Source of the DNA: Hyphomicrobiales bacterium
Lineage (GTDB): Bacteria > Pseudomonadota > Alphaproteobacteria > Rhizobiales > Aestuariivirgaceae
DNA length: 64,000 bases
Reading direction: 5' to 3'
Assembly: GCA_025359265.1 (NCBI GenBank)
Contig: JANYHB010000023.1
Location: forward strand, 1 to 64,000
The notes under the pieces were generated by a model. It had not been told where the DNA came from, ran no database searches, and saw nothing but the letters and a program-made list of their open reading frames with translations. Of this stretch, positions 1-9,587 are shown one piece after another (the first letter of the stretch is position 1; every line of letters starts with the position of its first letter). A program made the position numbers and the translations under genes.

Positions 1-142
1 GGAAATGGTGATGCCTGGCGATAACGTTGCCTTTGACGTTGAGCTGATCACGCCCATCGCCATGGAAGAAAAGCTGCGCTTCGCCATCCGCGAAGGCGGC
101 CGCACCGTGGGTGCCGGCGTTGTGGCCAAGATTGCGGAATAA
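1..142 (+). CDS. tuf: Elongation factor Tu, C-terminal end (partial)
   Basis: This is the last ~46 codons of EF-Tu, the GTPase that delivers aminoacyl-tRNA to the ribosome; the gene starts before the window. The frame from base 2 reads EMVMPGDNV early and ends in [10 protein letters not shown], the hallmark end of the EF-Tu third beta-barrel domain. It lies 9 nt upstream of rpsJ, and tuf directly before the S10 operon is the usual bacterial order. Identification is firm; only the end can be judged. Confidence 0.95.
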   Translation, partial: EMVMPGDNVAFDVELITPIAMEEKLRFAIREGGRTVGAGVVAKIAE

Positions 143-151
143 GAGGCAACC

Positions 152-460
152 ATGCAACGCCAAAACATTCGCATTCGCCTGAAGGCTTTTGATCACCGCA
201 TTCTCGACAACTCCACGAAGGAGATTGTGAATACGGCGAAACGCACCGGTGCTGCCATTCGCGGGCCCGTTCCCTTGCCAACGCGCATTGAGAAGTTCAC
301 CGTGAACCGCTCACCCCACGTGGACAAGAAGAGCCGTGAACAGTTTGAAATGCGCACGCATCGGCGCCTTTTGGATATTGTTGATCCAACGCCACAAACC
401 ATTGATGCGCTGATGAAGCTTGATCTGGCTTCCGGCGTTGACATTGAAATCAAGCTCTGA
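152..460 (+). CDS. rpsJ: 30S ribosomal protein S10
   Basis: S10 (102 aa) sits in the head of the small subunit and, as NusE, also joins transcription antitermination complexes. The N-terminus [19 protein letters not shown] and the segment [21 protein letters not shown] are diagnostic of the family, and the length is normal. An AGAGG Shine-Dalgarno lies just upstream of the ATG. It opens the S10 gene block, 9 nt after tuf and 20 nt before rplC. No separate promoter is visible in the tuf-rpsJ gap, so co-transcription with tuf is likely (inference). Confidence 0.98.
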   Translation: MQRQNIRIRLKAFDHRILDNSTKEIVNTAKRTGAAIRGPVPLPTRIEKFTVNRSPHVDKKSREQFEMRTHRRLLDIVDPTPQTIDALMKLDLASGVDIEIKL

Positions 461-480
461 GAGCTGTTGAGGAGAAGACG

Positions 481-1167
481 ATGCGTTCTGGCATCATCGC
501 AAAAAAACTGGGCATGACCCGGATTTACACGGAAGAGGGAGCAGCTGTTCCTGTGACCGTGTTGAAGGTTGATAACGTTCACGTCGTTGGTCACAAGACC
601 AAAGACAAGCATGGCTATACGGCTGTGCAATTGGGCTCTGGCACGCCGAAGGTGAAAAACCTCACCAAAGCCGCGCGTGGCGTATTCGCCAAGGCTTCGG
701 TTGAGCCCAAGCGCCGCTTGCAGGAATTTCGCGTGTCGGAAGACATGACGATGCCGGTTGGCGCTGAAGTTCATGCTGACCATTTTGTGGTGGGCCAATA
801 TGTGGATGTGACCGGCACGTCCAAGGGTAAAGGTTTTCAGGGCGGCATCAAGCGGTGGAACTTCCGCGGGCTTCGTGCCACGCATGGTGTTTCAGTCTCG
901 CATCGTTCCATTGGTTCGACGGGTAACCGCCAAAGCCCGGGCAAGGTTTTCAAAAACAAGAAAATGCCTGGCCATCTGGGTGATGAAACGGTGACCACTT
1001 TAAACATTTTTGTGGTGCGCACCGACAAGGAGCGCGGGCTGATTTTGGTTAAGGGTTCGGTTCCGGGTTCTGAGGGCGGCTGGGTAACGGTGCGTGATGC
1101 CGTGAAGCGCAAGCTTCCGGAAGGTGCACCAAAGCCGGGCGGCTTCACGGCAGCGGTACAAGGGTGA
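481..1167 (+). CDS. rplC: 50S ribosomal protein L3
   Basis: L3 (228 aa) is an early assembly protein of the large subunit with a long loop reaching toward the peptidyl-transferase centre. It starts [16 protein letters not shown] and has the conserved loop [15 protein letters not shown] and the [22 protein letters not shown]-type basic stretch. Length is normal for alphaproteobacteria. The Shine-Dalgarno GGAG of GAGGAGAAG lies at normal spacing from the ATG. Gap to rplD is 8 nt, consistent with one polycistronic message. Confidence 0.98.
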   Translation: MRSGIIAKKLGMTRIYTEEGAAVPVTVLKVDNVHVVGHKTKDKHGYTAVQLGSGTPKVKNLTKAARGVFAKASVEPKRRLQEFRVSEDMTMPVGAEVHADHFVVGQYVDVTGTSKGKGFQGGIKRWNFRGLRATHGVSVSHRSIGSTGNRQSPGKVFKNKKMPGHLGDETVTTLNIFVVRTDKERGLILVKGSVPGSEGGWVTVRDAVKRKLPEGAPKPGGFTAAVQG

Positions 1168-1175
1168 TTTGAACC

Positions 1176-1796
1176 ATGAAACTTGATGTAAAAACACTCG
1201 AAGCAGGCGCTGCTGGCACAGTTGATGTTTCTGATGCGATCTTCGGACTTGAGCCACGCGTGGATATTATCCACCGCGTTGTGCAGTGGCAGTTGGCCAA
1301 GCGCCAGCAGGGCACGCACCAGGCCAAGAGCCGCGGTGAAATTAACCGCACCACACACAAGCTGGGCAACCAGAAGGGTGGCGGTACGGCCCGACACGGT
1401 TCACGCAAGGCTGGTATTTTCGTCGGTGGCGGCAAGGCCTTTGGTCCGCGGTTTCGTTCTCATGAAACGTCATTGAACAAGAAGGTGCGCGCCCTTGGTT
1501 TGCGTTTTGCCATTTCGTCCAAGGTAAAATCTTCGGAATTGATCATCTTGGACAAAGCGGAAATGAAAGCCGCCAAGACCAAAGATGTGAAAGCCCTTTT
1601 TGAAAAACTCGGCTTGGTGAATGCCTTGATTATTGACGGCGCAACCGTGAATGACGCTTTTGCCAAGGCGGCGCGCAATGTTTTCAATATCGATGTGCTG
1701 CCGGTGCAGGGCATCAATGTTTATGACATTCTGCGCCGCAAGAACCTGGTTCTCACCAAAGCTGCCGTAGTTGCATTGGAGGCTCGATTTAAATGA
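1176..1796 (+). CDS. rplD: 50S ribosomal protein L4
   Basis: L4 (206 aa) binds 23S rRNA and lines the exit tunnel; in E. coli it also autoregulates the S10 operon. The central loop carries the conserved [23 protein letters not shown] and FGPR segments, close to the GTGxAR consensus. The C-terminal half ([15 protein letters not shown]) is typical. Its stop overlaps the rplW start by 4 nt (ATGA), which suggests translational coupling. Whether L4 regulates this operon cannot be judged because the S10 leader lies upstream of tuf, outside the window. Confidence 0.98.
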   Translation: MKLDVKTLEAGAAGTVDVSDAIFGLEPRVDIIHRVVQWQLAKRQQGTHQAKSRGEINRTTHKLGNQKGGGTARHGSRKAGIFVGGGKAFGPRFRSHETSLNKKVRALGLRFAISSKVKSSELIILDKAEMKAAKTKDVKALFEKLGLVNALIIDGATVNDAFAKAARNVFNIDVLPVQGINVYDILRRKNLVLTKAAVVALEARFK

Positions 1797-2086
1797 GCAA
1801 AGAACATTATTACGCCATTATCAAAAGCCCAGCCATCACCGAAAAAAGCACGTTGATTGCCAACACGAACACCCATGTGTTCAACGTGGCCCTGCGCGCC
1901 ACCAAGCCGCAGATCAAGGCCGCCATTGAAGGCCTGTTCAGCGTGAAGGTGAAAGCGGTGAACACGCTGGTTCGCAAAGGCAAGCTGCGGGTTTTCAAAG
2001 GCCGCAAGGCGCTGCTGTCTGACCATAAAAAAGCCTATGTGACGTTGGCCGATGGCGAGCGTCTTGATGTGACGACGGGACTGTGA
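1793..2086 (+). CDS. rplW: 50S ribosomal protein L23
   Basis: L23 (97 aa) lies at the tunnel exit and docks signal recognition particle and trigger factor. The start [19 protein letters not shown] and the segment [18 protein letters not shown] match the family, and the length is normal. The ATG lies inside the last codons of rplD (4-nt overlap), and the next gene, rplB, starts 7 nt after the stop. Confidence 0.98.
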   Translation: MSKEHYYAIIKSPAITEKSTLIANTNTHVFNVALRATKPQIKAAIEGLFSVKVKAVNTLVRKGKLRVFKGRKALLSDHKKAYVTLADGERLDVTTGL

Positions 2087-2093
2087 GTTTAAC

Positions 2094-2924
2094 ATGGCAC
2101 TGAAAACATTTAATCCAACAAGCGCCGGCCGCCGCCACCTTATTCAGGTGGATCGCAGCCATCTGTTCAAGGGCAAGCCCGTCAAAACCCTGATCGACGG
2201 CCAACATGAGCATGGCGGACGCGGCAATACGGGCCGCATCACCTCGCGCCGCAAGGGCGGGGGCCACAAGACGGCTTATCGCCTCATCGATTTCAAGCGC
2301 GCCAAGCATGACATGGTGGCAAAAGTTGAGCGTTTGGAATATGATCCAAACCGCACCAGCTTTATCGCCTTGATCAAATATGAAGACGGCACTCTATCTT
2401 ACATTTTGGCGCCACAACGTTTGGCCGTAGGTGACGCTGTTATCTCTGGCAAGCTGGTTGACGTGAAGCCGGGCAATGCCATGGAAGTGGGTTCCGTTCC
2501 GGTTGGCACGGTGGTGCACAATGTTGAAACCAAGCCGGGCGCTGGTGGTTCACTGTCACGTGCCGCTGGCACTTACGCCATGGTTGCTGGCCGTGATGGT
2601 GGCAATGTGATCATCCGGTTGAAATCTGGTGAAACCCGTTTGGTGCCGGCCAATTGCATGGCTTCGGTTGGGGCTGTTTCAAACCAAGACCATATTAACG
2701 AAGTGATCGGCAAAGCCGGTCGCGCCCGTTGGATGGGCCGGCGTCCGGTTTCACGCGGTATTGCGCGCAACCCGGTTGACCATCCCAACGGTGGCCGCAC
2801 CAACGGCGGCAAGCATTGGGCAACCCCTTGGGGCAAGCCTACGAAGGGTTATAAAACCCGCGTGAACAAGAGAACAACAAAGATGATCGTGCGCTCGCGC
2901 CATGATCGGAAGAAAGCGCAGTAA
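2094..2924 (+). CDS. rplB: 50S ribosomal protein L2
   Basis: L2 (276 aa) is one of the most conserved large-subunit proteins and is needed for subunit joining and peptidyl transfer. It begins [16 protein letters not shown] and carries the C-terminal VMNPVDHPHGGGEG-type region, here written [19 protein letters not shown]: the usual histidine after the proline is asparagine. The order and spacing (7 nt after rplW, 11 nt before rpsS) fit the operon. No sign of disruption. Confidence 0.98.
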   Translation: MALKTFNPTSAGRRHLIQVDRSHLFKGKPVKTLIDGQHEHGGRGNTGRITSRRKGGGHKTAYRLIDFKRAKHDMVAKVERLEYDPNRTSFIALIKYEDGTLSYILAPQRLAVGDAVISGKLVDVKPGNAMEVGSVPVGTVVHNVETKPGAGGSLSRAAGTYAMVAGRDGGNVIIRLKSGETRLVPANCMASVGAVSNQDHINEVIGKAGRARWMGRRPVSRGIARNPVDHPNGGRTNGGKHWATPWGKPTKGYKTRVNKRTTKMIVRSRHDRKKAQ

Positions 2925-2935
2925 GGAATAGGCTT

Positions 2936-3214
2936 ATGACACGCTCAGTTTGGAAAGGCCCGTTTGTTGATGGGTATTTGATTAAAAAGGCCGCCGCCGC
3001 CAATGGCAATCGCAACCATGCGATTAAAACTTGGAGCCGCCGCTCAACAATTTTGCCAACCTTTGTGGGCCTGACTTTTCAGGTGCACAACGGCAACAAG
3101 TTCATCCCCGTTCACGTTTCGGAAGAAATGGTGGGCCATAAGCTGGGTGAGTTCGCTCCTACCCGCACGTTTAAGGCCCACTCTGCTTCTGACAAGAAAG
3201 CCGCGGCGAAATAA
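2936..3214 (+). CDS. rpsS: 30S ribosomal protein S19
   Basis: S19 (92 aa) binds the head of 16S rRNA in complex with S13. The start [18 protein letters not shown] and the core [20 protein letters not shown] with [18 protein letters not shown] are textbook. Only 2 nt separate its stop from rplV, so the two are likely translationally coupled. Confidence 0.98.
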   Translation: MTRSVWKGPFVDGYLIKKAAAANGNRNHAIKTWSRRSTILPTFVGLTFQVHNGNKFIPVHVSEEMVGHKLGEFAPTRTFKAHSASDKKAAAK

Positions 3215-3216
3215 TC

Positions 3217-3597
3217 ATGAGCAAGGCAAAAACCCCACGCGCGCAAAAGGACAATGAGGCCAAGGCGGTTACCCGCTCAATCCGCATCAGCCCACGCAAA
3301 CTGAACGAAGTGGCCACCGAAATTCGTGGCATGAAGGTGGCCAAGGCTTTGGCCCATTTGACCTTCTCACGCCGCCGCATTGCCAAGGATGTCAAAAAGA
3401 CCTTGGAAAGTGCGATCGCCAATGCCGAAAACAACCATTCACTTGACATCAATGAATTGATGGTGGCGGAAGCTTGGGTTGGCAAGAATTTGGTGATGAA
3501 GCGTTGGTCGCCAGACTCACGCGGCCGTGTGGGCCATCTGGCAAAATTCTTCAGTGAACTGACGATTATTGTGCGTCAAAATAAAGAGGCCGCATAA
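3217..3597 (+). CDS. rplV: 50S ribosomal protein L22
   Basis: L22 (126 aa) has a beta-hairpin lining the exit tunnel; macrolide resistance can arise there. The sequence shows the conserved [20 protein letters not shown] helix region and the C-terminal hairpin ([20 protein letters not shown] region). The stop shares one base with the rpsC start (TAATG). Length is slightly more than the ~110 aa of many bacteria because of a charged N-terminal tail of about 12 residues. Confidence 0.97.
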   Translation: MSKAKTPRAQKDNEAKAVTRSIRISPRKLNEVATEIRGMKVAKALAHLTFSRRRIAKDVKKTLESAIANAENNHSLDINELMVAEAWVGKNLVMKRWSPDSRGRVGHLAKFFSELTIIVRQNKEAA

Positions 3598-4322
3598 TGG
3601 GTCAAAAGATCAATCCAATCGGTTTTCGCCTCGGCATCAACCGCACATGGGATTCACGCTGGTTTGCCAACAGCCGCGACTTTGGCAATCTGTTGCATGA
3701 AGACGTGAAGATCCGCGCTTATCTTACCAAGGAATTGAAACAGGCCGGTGTTTCACGCGTGGTGATTGAACGCCCCCACAAGAAGTGCCGTGTTACGATT
3801 TACTCTGCCCGCCCGGGTGTGGTGATCGGCAAAAAAGGCGCTGATATTGAAAAGTTGAAGAAGATGGTTGGCACAATGACCGCTTCGGAAGTTCACTTGA
3901 ACATTGTTGAAGTGCGCAAGCCTGAAGTTGATGCAACTTTGGTGGCCGACAACATTGCCCAGCAGCTGGAACGCCGCGTGGCTTTCCGCCGCGCCATGAA
4001 GCGCGCCGTGCAATCAGCCCAGCGCCTTGGTGCCGAGGGCATCAAGATCACCTGCTCAGGCCGATTGGGTGGTGCCGAAATTGCCCGCGTTGAGTGGTAC
4101 CGCGAAGGCCGTGTGCCATTGCACACACTGCGCGCCAACATTGATTATGGTGTGGCCACTGCCCACACCGCTTACGGAACCAATGGCGTCAAAGTTTGGA
4201 TCTTCAAGGGCGAAATCCTTGAGCATGATCCGATGGCGCAAGACCGTCTCGCCAATGAAACCGGCGGTGGTGGTGATCATAACCGTGGCCCGCGCCGTGA
4301 GCGCGAACCCGCTAACGCTTGA
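3597..4322 (+). CDS. rpsC: 30S ribosomal protein S3
   Basis: S3 (241 aa) lies at the mRNA entry site and takes part in helicase activity of the ribosome. It starts [20 protein letters not shown] and has the KH-domain GxxG motif [14 protein letters not shown] near residues 75-90, then the C-terminal domain with [20 protein letters not shown]. The C-terminal tail is a short charged extension. One-base overlap with rplV and 12 nt to rplP. Confidence 0.98.
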   Translation: MGQKINPIGFRLGINRTWDSRWFANSRDFGNLLHEDVKIRAYLTKELKQAGVSRVVIERPHKKCRVTIYSARPGVVIGKKGADIEKLKKMVGTMTASEVHLNIVEVRKPEVDATLVADNIAQQLERRVAFRRAMKRAVQSAQRLGAEGIKITCSGRLGGAEIARVEWYREGRVPLHTLRANIDYGVATAHTAYGTNGVKVWIFKGEILEHDPMAQDRLANETGGGGDHNRGPRREREPANA

Positions 4323-4334
4323 TAGAGATCAATT

Positions 4335-4748
4335 ATGCTGCAACCTAAAAAGACAAAATATCGCAAAGCCCACAAGGGCCGCATCCATGGCAAGGCCACC
4401 AGCTGCAACACGCTGGACTTTGGCTCTTTTGGTTTGAAGGCTTTGGAGCCAGACCGCATTACGGCGCGCCAGATCGAAGCTGCACGCCGCGCTTTGGCGC
4501 GTGGCATGAAACGTGCTGGCCGGGTTTGGATTCGCATGTTTCCCGACGTTCCGGTTTCCAAGAAGCCAGCCGAAGTGCGCATGGGTTCTGGCAAGGGCTC
4601 AACGGAATATTGGGCGGCGCGGGTGAAGCCGGGCCGGGTGTTGTTTGAGGTGGACGGCATCAGCCGCGCCATCGCCGAACAGGCACTGGCACTGGCTGCC
4701 GCAAAATTACCAATCAAAACGCGTTTTGTGGCGCGGCTTGGCGAATAA
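4335..4748 (+). CDS. rplP: 50S ribosomal protein L16
   Basis: L16 (137 aa) contacts the A-site tRNA and is needed late in 50S assembly. The N-terminus [20 protein letters not shown] is diagnostic, as are [20 protein letters not shown] and [20 protein letters not shown]. Length is standard. It is followed by rpmC after 15 nt with an AAGGAAGAGG Shine-Dalgarno region. Confidence 0.98.
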   Translation: MLQPKKTKYRKAHKGRIHGKATSCNTLDFGSFGLKALEPDRITARQIEAARRALARGMKRAGRVWIRMFPDVPVSKKPAEVRMGSGKGSTEYWAARVKPGRVLFEVDGISRAIAEQALALAAAKLPIKTRFVARLGE

Positions 4749-4763
4749 GGAAGAGGACAGATC

Positions 4764-4958
4764 ATGAAAATGGCTGATGCCAAGGGCCTCTCCAAGGACC
4801 AAGTGAAAGACGAAATTCTGAAGCTTCGTAAAGAGCAGCTCAACCTGCGCTTTCAACGGGCTTCTGGCCAACTGGAAAAGCCTTCGCGTATCCGTGAATT
4901 GCGCCGTGACATTGCCCGTTTGAAAACGGTGCAATCCGCCCAACGTTTAGCGAAGTAG
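4764..4958 (+). CDS. rpmC: 50S ribosomal protein L29
   Basis: L29 (64 aa) is a small helical protein at the tunnel exit next to L23. The pattern [20 protein letters not shown] and the C-terminal [13 protein letters not shown] match the two-helix family fold. Start chosen at the first ATG (MKMADAKG) behind a good Shine-Dalgarno; the second ATG two codons on is also possible and would make 62 aa. Confidence 0.96.
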   Translation: MKMADAKGLSKDQVKDEILKLRKEQLNLRFQRASGQLEKPSRIRELRRDIARLKTVQSAQRLAK

Positions 4959-4969
4959 GAGTTTAAGAA

Positions 4970-5218
4970 ATGCCGAAACGCATTGTTCAAGGTGTGGTGG
5001 TCTCTGATAAAAACGACAAGACCATTGTGGTGAAGGTGGAACGCCGCCTTTTGCATCCGGTTTTCAAAAAGACCGTGCGCCTGTCCAAGAAATATCACGC
5101 TCATGATGAGAAGAACGAAGCCAAGATTGGTGAAATTGTTCGCATCGAAGAAACCCGACCATCATCTAAGCTGAAGCGCTGGGCGCTGATTGCTAAAGTT
5201 GATGCGTCCAAAGCATAA
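4970..5218 (+). CDS. rpsQ: 30S ribosomal protein S17
   Basis: S17 (82 aa) is an OB-fold primary binder of 16S r[23 protein letters not shown] followed by [23 protein letters not shown] is typical. The Shine-Dalgarno AGGAG of the rpmC-rpsQ gap is well placed. 15 nt to rplN. Confidence 0.98.
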   Translation: MPKRIVQGVVVSDKNDKTIVVKVERRLLHPVFKKTVRLSKKYHAHDEKNEAKIGEIVRIEETRPSSKLKRWALIAKVDASKA

Positions 5219-5233
5219 GAGACTGGGCACACC

Positions 5234-5602
5234 ATGATCCAACAAGAAACCAATCTTGAAGTTGCCGATAACTCTGGTGCACGACGCGTTCAGTGCATCA
5301 AGGTGCTGGGCGGTTCAAAACGCCGCTATGCCACCATCGGTGACATTATCGTTGTGTCGGTGAAAGAAGCCATTCCACGCGGCCGTGTGAAAAAGGGTTC
5401 CGTCATGAAGGCTGTTGTCGTTCGCCTGGCGAAAGACATTCGCCGCGCTGATGGTTCATCCATCCGCTTCGACAAGAACGCGGCCGTGCTGATCAATGCG
5501 CAGGGGGAGCCTGTAGGCACACGCATCTTCGGGCCAGTGCCCCGTGAGCTGCGCGGCAAGAACCAAATGAAGATCATTTCGCTTGCGCCGGAGGTGCTGT
5601 AG
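5234..5602 (+). CDS. rplN: 50S ribosomal protein L14
   Basis: L14 (122 aa) sits at the subunit interface, and ribosome silencing factor RsfS binds it in other bacteria. [20 protein letters not shown] and [13 protein letters not shown] are near-invariant. Its TAG stop shares its last base with the GTG start of rplX (TAGTG), so the genes are probably coupled. Confidence 0.98.
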   Translation: MIQQETNLEVADNSGARRVQCIKVLGGSKRRYATIGDIIVVSVKEAIPRGRVKKGSVMKAVVVRLAKDIRRADGSSIRFDKNAAVLINAQGEPVGTRIFGPVPRELRGKNQMKIISLAPEVL

Positions 5603-5919
5603 TGGCTGCCAAGATTAAAAAAGGTGACAAAGTTATTGTCATTGCCGGCAAAGACAAAGGCAAACAGGGCGATGTGCTGCAGGTGATGGTTGCTGAAAAC
5701 CGCGTTGTGGTTTCAGGCATCAATGTTGCCAAACGCCATACCAAGGCGCAGGGCGCCAATGAAGGCGGCATTATCAACAAGAACATGCCGATACATATTT
5801 CCAACGTGCAGTTGCGTGACCCGAAAACGGGCAAGCCATCGCGCGTTGGTTTTAAGACGCTTGACGGCGGCAAAAAAGCCCGCGTTGCCAAGCGCAGTGG
5901 AGAAGTTATCAATGGCTGA
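5602..5919 (+). CDS. rplX: 50S ribosomal protein L24
   Basis: L24 (105 aa) starts 50S assembly by binding the 5' end of 23S rRNA. The KOW motif is visible at the start: [20 protein letters not shown]. It uses a GTG start (MAAKIKKGD), chosen because it sits at the overlap with rplN and gives the standard N-terminus. The last 8 nt overlap the start of rplE. Confidence 0.97.
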   Translation: MAAKIKKGDKVIVIAGKDKGKQGDVLQVMVAENRVVVSGINVAKRHTKAQGANEGGIINKNMPIHISNVQLRDPKTGKPSRVGFKTLDGGKKARVAKRSGEVING

Positions 5920-6598
5920 GAAAGATACTAAAGTGGCGCCCAAGCCCGCCAAGGCCCCTAAAGGTGCCAAGAAGGGTGAATCCAGTGATGCCGCAGTGGC
6001 CGATGCCAATGCGGGCATGCCAAAGGATTATGTGGCGCGTTTGCAAACTGAATACCTGACAGTCATTCGTCCGAAGATGATTGAGCAATTTGGCTACAAG
6101 AACGTTATGCAGGTGCCACGCATCACCAAAGTGGTGCTGAACATGGGCATCGGTGAAGCCACCCAGGATTCAAAACTGGTGCAGGTTGCCGCGGCTGATT
6201 TGCAAAAGATCGCCGGCCAAAAGGTGGTGATCACCAAAAGCCGCAATGCCATCGCGCAATTCAAAATTCGTGAGAATCTGGCCATTGGCGCCAAAGTTAC
6301 CATGCGCAAAACCCGCATGTATGAATTCTTGGACCGTCTTATCACCGTGGCTTTGCCACGCGTACGAGACTTCCGCGGCCTTTCAGAGCGTTCGTTCGAT
6401 GGCAATGGCAACTATGCCATGGGCATCAAGGAACATTTGATTTTTCCGGAAATTGATTATGACAAGATCGACCGCATCTGGGGCATGGATATTGTGGTTT
6501 GCACAACCGCCAAGACCGACGCAGAGGCGCTGGCACTTCTTGATGCATTTAACTTCCCCTTCCGTCGCAGTGCTGCGCCGAAAAAGCAAGCCGCGTAA
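5912..6598 (+). CDS. rplE: 50S ribosomal protein L5 with N-terminal extension
   Basis: L5 binds 5S rRNA and the P-site tRNA elbow. The core from about residue 36 ([14 protein letters not shown]) through [32 protein letters not shown]-like and [16 protein letters not shown] is normal. The ATG at 5912, inside the last codons of rplX, gives 228 aa, about 40 more than the usual ~185; the extra part is rich in Lys, Ala and Pro. An ATG at 6017 would give a standard-length protein, but a start there would leave an ~100-nt untranslated gap in an operon where gaps are otherwise very small. I favour 5912, moderately. Confidence 0.92.
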   Translation: MAEKDTKVAPKPAKAPKGAKKGESSDAAVADANAGMPKDYVARLQTEYLTVIRPKMIEQFGYKNVMQVPRITKVVLNMGIGEATQDSKLVQVAAADLQKIAGQKVVITKSRNAIAQFKIRENLAIGAKVTMRKTRMYEFLDRLITVALPRVRDFRGLSERSFDGNGNYAMGIKEHLIFPEIDYDKIDRIWGMDIVVCTTAKTDAEALALLDAFNFPFRRSAAPKKQAA

Positions 6599-6614
6599 GA
6601 AAAGGACTTAAGGT

Positions 6615-6920
6615 ATGGCAAAAACCAGCTCTATCAACCGCAACGACAAGCGTCGCAAGCTTTCTAAAAACATGGCCGCCAAGCGCGCCAAGTTGAAAGC
6701 GATTGTGATGAAGAAAGACACGCCGATGGAAGAGCGTTTTACCGCTTCATTGAAGCTTGCCGAAATGCCGCGCAACTCGGCCAAGGTTCGTATCCGCAAT
6801 CGTTGCGAATTGACGGGGCGTCCACGCTCTTTCTACCGCAAGGTAAAACTTTCCCGTATAGCGCTTCGCGAGATGGCCAACCAAGGATTGATCCCTGGTA
6901 TGGTCAAGTCCAGCTGGTAA
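6615..6920 (+). CDS. rpsN: 30S ribosomal protein S14 (zinc-free long form)
   Basis: S14 (101 aa) is a late-binding protein of the 30S head. It is the long, C-minus type: only one cysteine ([16 protein letters not shown]), so no CxxC zinc ribbon. The C-terminus [19 protein letters not shown] is the conserved proteobacterial ending. 16 nt after rplE, with AAGGACTTAAGG upstream of the ATG. Confidence 0.98.
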   Translation: MAKTSSINRNDKRRKLSKNMAAKRAKLKAIVMKKDTPMEERFTASLKLAEMPRNSAKVRIRNRCELTGRPRSFYRKVKLSRIALREMANQGLIPGMVKSSW

Positions 6921-6933
6921 GGGGGATAAACCA

Positions 6934-7332
6934 ATGACAATCGTGAATGATCCAATCTCCGACATGCTGGCACGTATTCGTAACGCCCAGATGCGGAACA
7001 AATCCAAAGTGGCAATTCCGCCTTCCAAGCTGCGTGAGCGCGTGTTGGAAGTGTTGGCCAAGGAAGGTTATATCCGCAGCTTTGCAACCATCGAGAAAGA
7101 CGGCAAGTCTGAAATCGAAGTGGAACTGAAATATTTCGACGGCGCGCCGGTTATCAAAGAGATGACCCGCGTGTCTAAACCCGGCCGCCGCGTTTATGCG
7201 TCGGTTGACACTCTGCCTTCCGTGTTCAACGGCCTAGGTATTTCGATCCTGTCCACGCCCAAGGGTGTGATGTCAGACTCGGATGCACGCGCCCAGAACG
7301 TGGGTGGCGAAGTGTTGTGCACCATATTCTAA
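6934..7332 (+). CDS. rpsH: 30S ribosomal protein S8
   Basis: S8 (132 aa) is a primary 16S binder; in E. coli it represses the spc operon by binding mRNA near rplE. Signature parts are [18 protein letters not shown] at the start and the C-terminal [20 protein letters not shown]. Shine-Dalgarno GGGGG upstream. I did not see an obvious copy of the S8 target helix in the rplX-rplE junction, but that needs a structural search. Confidence 0.98.
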   Translation: MTIVNDPISDMLARIRNAQMRNKSKVAIPPSKLRERVLEVLAKEGYIRSFATIEKDGKSEIEVELKYFDGAPVIKEMTRVSKPGRRVYASVDTLPSVFNGLGISILSTPKGVMSDSDARAQNVGGEVLCTIF

Positions 7333-7343
7333 GGACGAAATAG

Positions 7344-7877
7344 ATGTCTCGTATTGGTAAAAAACCAGTTTCCGTTCCATCAGGCGTAACAGCCAATGTG
7401 AGCGGCCAGACTGTATCCGTAAAAGGCCCCAAGGGCGAACTCAAAACCATTTTGAACGAGCAGGTGCTGGTGAAGATGGGTGAGGGCGGCATCAAGGTTG
7501 ACCCGATCAACGAGACCAAGCTGGCACGCTCTGCTTGGGGCATGTCTCGCACGTTGGTGGCGAACATGATGAAGGGTGTGACCGACGGCTATTCAAAAAC
7601 CCTTGAAATCACCGGCGTGGGTTACCGCGCGGCGCTGAACGGCAAAGTTCTTCAGCTGAACTTGGGGTATAGCCACGATGTGAACTATGCCGTTCCGGCT
7701 GGCATCGAAGTCAAAGTGACCAAGCCTACCGAAATTGTGATCTCGGGCATCAATAAACAACAAGTCGGCCAGGTGGCTGCCGAAATCCGCGAATACCGTG
7801 GGCCAGAGCCTTACAAGGGCAAGGGTGTCAAGTATGCGGGTGAATACATCCACCGCAAAGAAGGCAAGAAGAAGTAA
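7344..7877 (+). CDS. rplF: 50S ribosomal protein L6
   Basis: L6 (177 aa) lies near the factor-binding centre. [15 protein letters not shown] opens it; the two repeated domains are recognisable, and the C-terminal [20 protein letters not shown] is near-invariant. 11 nt after rpsH and 12 nt before rplR. Confidence 0.98.
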   Translation: MSRIGKKPVSVPSGVTANVSGQTVSVKGPKGELKTILNEQVLVKMGEGGIKVDPINETKLARSAWGMSRTLVANMMKGVTDGYSKTLEITGVGYRAALNGKVLQLNLGYSHDVNYAVPAGIEVKVTKPTEIVISGINKQQVGQVAAEIREYRGPEPYKGKGVKYAGEYIHRKEGKKK

Positions 7878-7889
7878 GGAAGCAGACAA

Positions 7890-8252
7890 ATGGCAACTCC
7901 AAAAAATGCTATGGGCCTGCGCAAGGTTCGTGTGCGCAAGACGCTCAAGGCCCGCGAAAATGGCCGTCCACGCCTGTCGGTGTTCCGTTCTTCAAAGAAC
8001 ATCTATGCGCAAATTATTGATGATATAAAGGGCCATACGGTGGCGCAAGCTTCTTCACTTGAAGAAGGCTTCATCGCGGCCAAGAAGACGGGCGCCAATA
8101 AGGCTGCCGCCACCGAAATCGGCAAGCTTGTGGCCGAACGTGCGGTTAAAGCTGGCGTGAAGGAAGTGGTGTTTGACCGCGGTTCTTATATTTATCATGG
8201 CCGCGTGAAGGCCTTGGCTGAAGCTGCACGTGCAGCTGGCCTGAAGTTTTAA
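7890..8252 (+). CDS. rplR: 50S ribosomal protein L18
   Basis: L18 (120 aa) binds 5S rRNA together with L5. The basic N-terminus ([20 protein letters not shown]) and the core [16 protein letters not shown] and [20 protein letters not shown] match the family. Normal length and spacing. Confidence 0.98.
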   Translation: MATPKNAMGLRKVRVRKTLKARENGRPRLSVFRSSKNIYAQIIDDIKGHTVAQASSLEEGFIAAKKTGANKAAATEIGKLVAERAVKAGVKEVVFDRGSYIYHGRVKALAEAARAAGLKF

Positions 8253-8264
8253 GGGAATTTGCAG

Positions 8265-8831
8265 ATGGCTAACGAACGTTCCGAACGCGGCAAACGCGAT
8301 AACAAGGGCGGTGAAGAGCGCGACAGCGAATTCATCGACAAGCTGGTGCATATCAACCGCGTCGCCAAAGTGGTGAAGGGCGGTAAGCGTTTTGGCTTTG
8401 CAGCTCTGGTTGTGGTTGGTGATCAAAAGGGCCGCGTTGGCTTTGGCCACGGCAAAGCCCGCGAAGTGCCTGAAGCAGTGCGCAAAGCCACAGAAGCCGC
8501 CAAGCGCGGTTTGATCCGCGTGCCGCTGCGTGAAGGCCGCACCTTGCATCATGATATTGATGGTCGTTGGGGTGCTGGCAAGGTTACACTGCGCACGGCT
8601 CCTCCGGGCACCGGCGTTATTGCTGGTGGCCCAATGCGCGCCGTGTTTGAAGCCGTTGGCATGTCAGATGTTGTGGCGAAGTCTCGTGGTTCATCCAACC
8701 CCTACAACATGGTTCGCGCCACGTTTGATGCGTTGAAGATGCAGACTTCGCCGCGCGCTGTTGCTGCCCGTCGTGGCAAAAAGGTCAGCGAAGTGTTGAA
8801 AAATCGCACCGCTGACGTGGTTGCAGACTGA
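8265..8831 (+). CDS. rpsE: 30S ribosomal protein S5
   Basis: S5 (188 aa) affects decoding accuracy. The dsRNA-binding-like N-terminal domain contains [20 protein letters not shown], and the C-terminal domain has [20 protein letters not shown] and the [16 protein letters not shown] ending. The start is set at ATG 8265 (MANERSERG) because AAGGGA lies about 9 nt before it; an in-frame TTG at 8259 has no comparable site. The charged first ~30 residues are variable in this family. Confidence 0.97.
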   Translation: MANERSERGKRDNKGGEERDSEFIDKLVHINRVAKVVKGGKRFGFAALVVVGDQKGRVGFGHGKAREVPEAVRKATEAAKRGLIRVPLREGRTLHHDIDGRWGAGKVTLRTAPPGTGVIAGGPMRAVFEAVGMSDVVAKSRGSSNPYNMVRATFDALKMQTSPRAVAARRGKKVSEVLKNRTADVVAD

Positions 8832-8842
8832 GGAATTTGAAC

Positions 8843-9034
8843 ATGGCAAAAGCAGCAGCAAAGACCGTTACGCTTGAGCAGATTGGCAGCGCCAATCGCC
8901 GGCCGGCAGACCAACAAGCGACGTTGATCGGCCTTGGCCTCAACCGCATTCGTAAACAATCGGTGTTGGTTGATACGCCTTCAGTGCGCGGGATGATTGC
9001 CAAGGTTGCGCATATTGTGCGCATTGTTGAATAA
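8843..9034 (+). CDS. rpmD: 50S ribosomal protein L30
   Basis: L30 (63 aa) is a small large-subunit protein absent from some bacteria. The pattern [20 protein letters not shown] and [20 protein letters not shown] with a C-terminal [12 protein letters not shown] is typical. Start at ATG 8843 behind GAGGAATTTG; an in-frame TTG at 8837 is less likely. Confidence 0.97.
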   Translation: MAKAAAKTVTLEQIGSANRRPADQQATLIGLGLNRIRKQSVLVDTPSVRGMIAKVAHIVRIVE

Positions 9035-9045
9035 GGATTTATCTC

Positions 9046-9531
9046 ATGAAACTCAATCAACTCGCAGATAATCCCGGCGCGAAACACACCAAGAAGCGGG
9101 TGGGGCGGGGCATTGGTTCAGGCCTTGGCAAAACCGCTGGCCGCGGTGGCAAGGGGCAGACGGCGCGCAAGGGCGGCGCCAAGGCTGGCTTTGAAGGCGG
9201 CCAAATGCCCATTTATCGCCGCCTGCCAAAGCGCGGCTTTAACAAGCCCAATGTGGTGGAATATAATGAAGTATCACTTTCACGCATTGCGACGGCTGTG
9301 GAAGCCGGGAAGATTGATGGCAAAGCTGCGATTACGGCGGAAATGCTGTATGCCGCTGGCGTGATCACCAAGCTGGCCAAAGGTGTGCGTTTGATTGGCA
9401 ATGCAGAAGTGAAAGCCAAGCTTAACTTTGAAGTGTTTTACGCCTCAAAGGGTGCCGTGGCCTCGGTTGAAAAAGCCGGCGGCACTGTAAAGATTTTGCG
9501 CCCCGCACCCGTGCCCAAGAAAGTTTACTGA
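9046..9531 (+). CDS. rplO: 50S ribosomal protein L15
   Basis: L15 (161 aa) is a late assembly protein with a long glycine-rich basic extension: [20 protein letters not shown] then [15 protein letters not shown]. The C-terminal globular part is normal. A 56-nt gap with a small hairpin separates it from secY. Confidence 0.98.
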   Translation: MKLNQLADNPGAKHTKKRVGRGIGSGLGKTAGRGGKGQTARKGGAKAGFEGGQMPIYRRLPKRGFNKPNVVEYNEVSLSRIATAVEAGKIDGKAAITAEMLYAAGVITKLAKGVRLIGNAEVKAKLNFEVFYASKGAVASVEKAGGTVKILRPAPVPKKVY

Positions 9532-9546
9532 GGTTGATCTCCCCCC

Positions 9547-9568
9547 GCTCACTTCCCATATGGTGAGC
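9547..9568 (+). other. Small hairpin in the rplO-secY gap
   Basis: GCTCAC and GTGAGC form a six-base stem around a ten-base loop between the rplO stop and the secY Shine-Dalgarno (AAAAGGAA). There is no T-run, so a terminator is unlikely; it could be a processing or translation-control element. Function is inference. Confidence 0.35.
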
Positions 9569-9587
9569 TTCGGGAAAAGGAAACACG

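Noticed and set aside
193-885. Long open frame on the minus strand across rpsJ and rplC
   Set aside because: It is an antisense shadow: the + strand encodes conserved S10 and L3, and the minus reading has no family resemblance.
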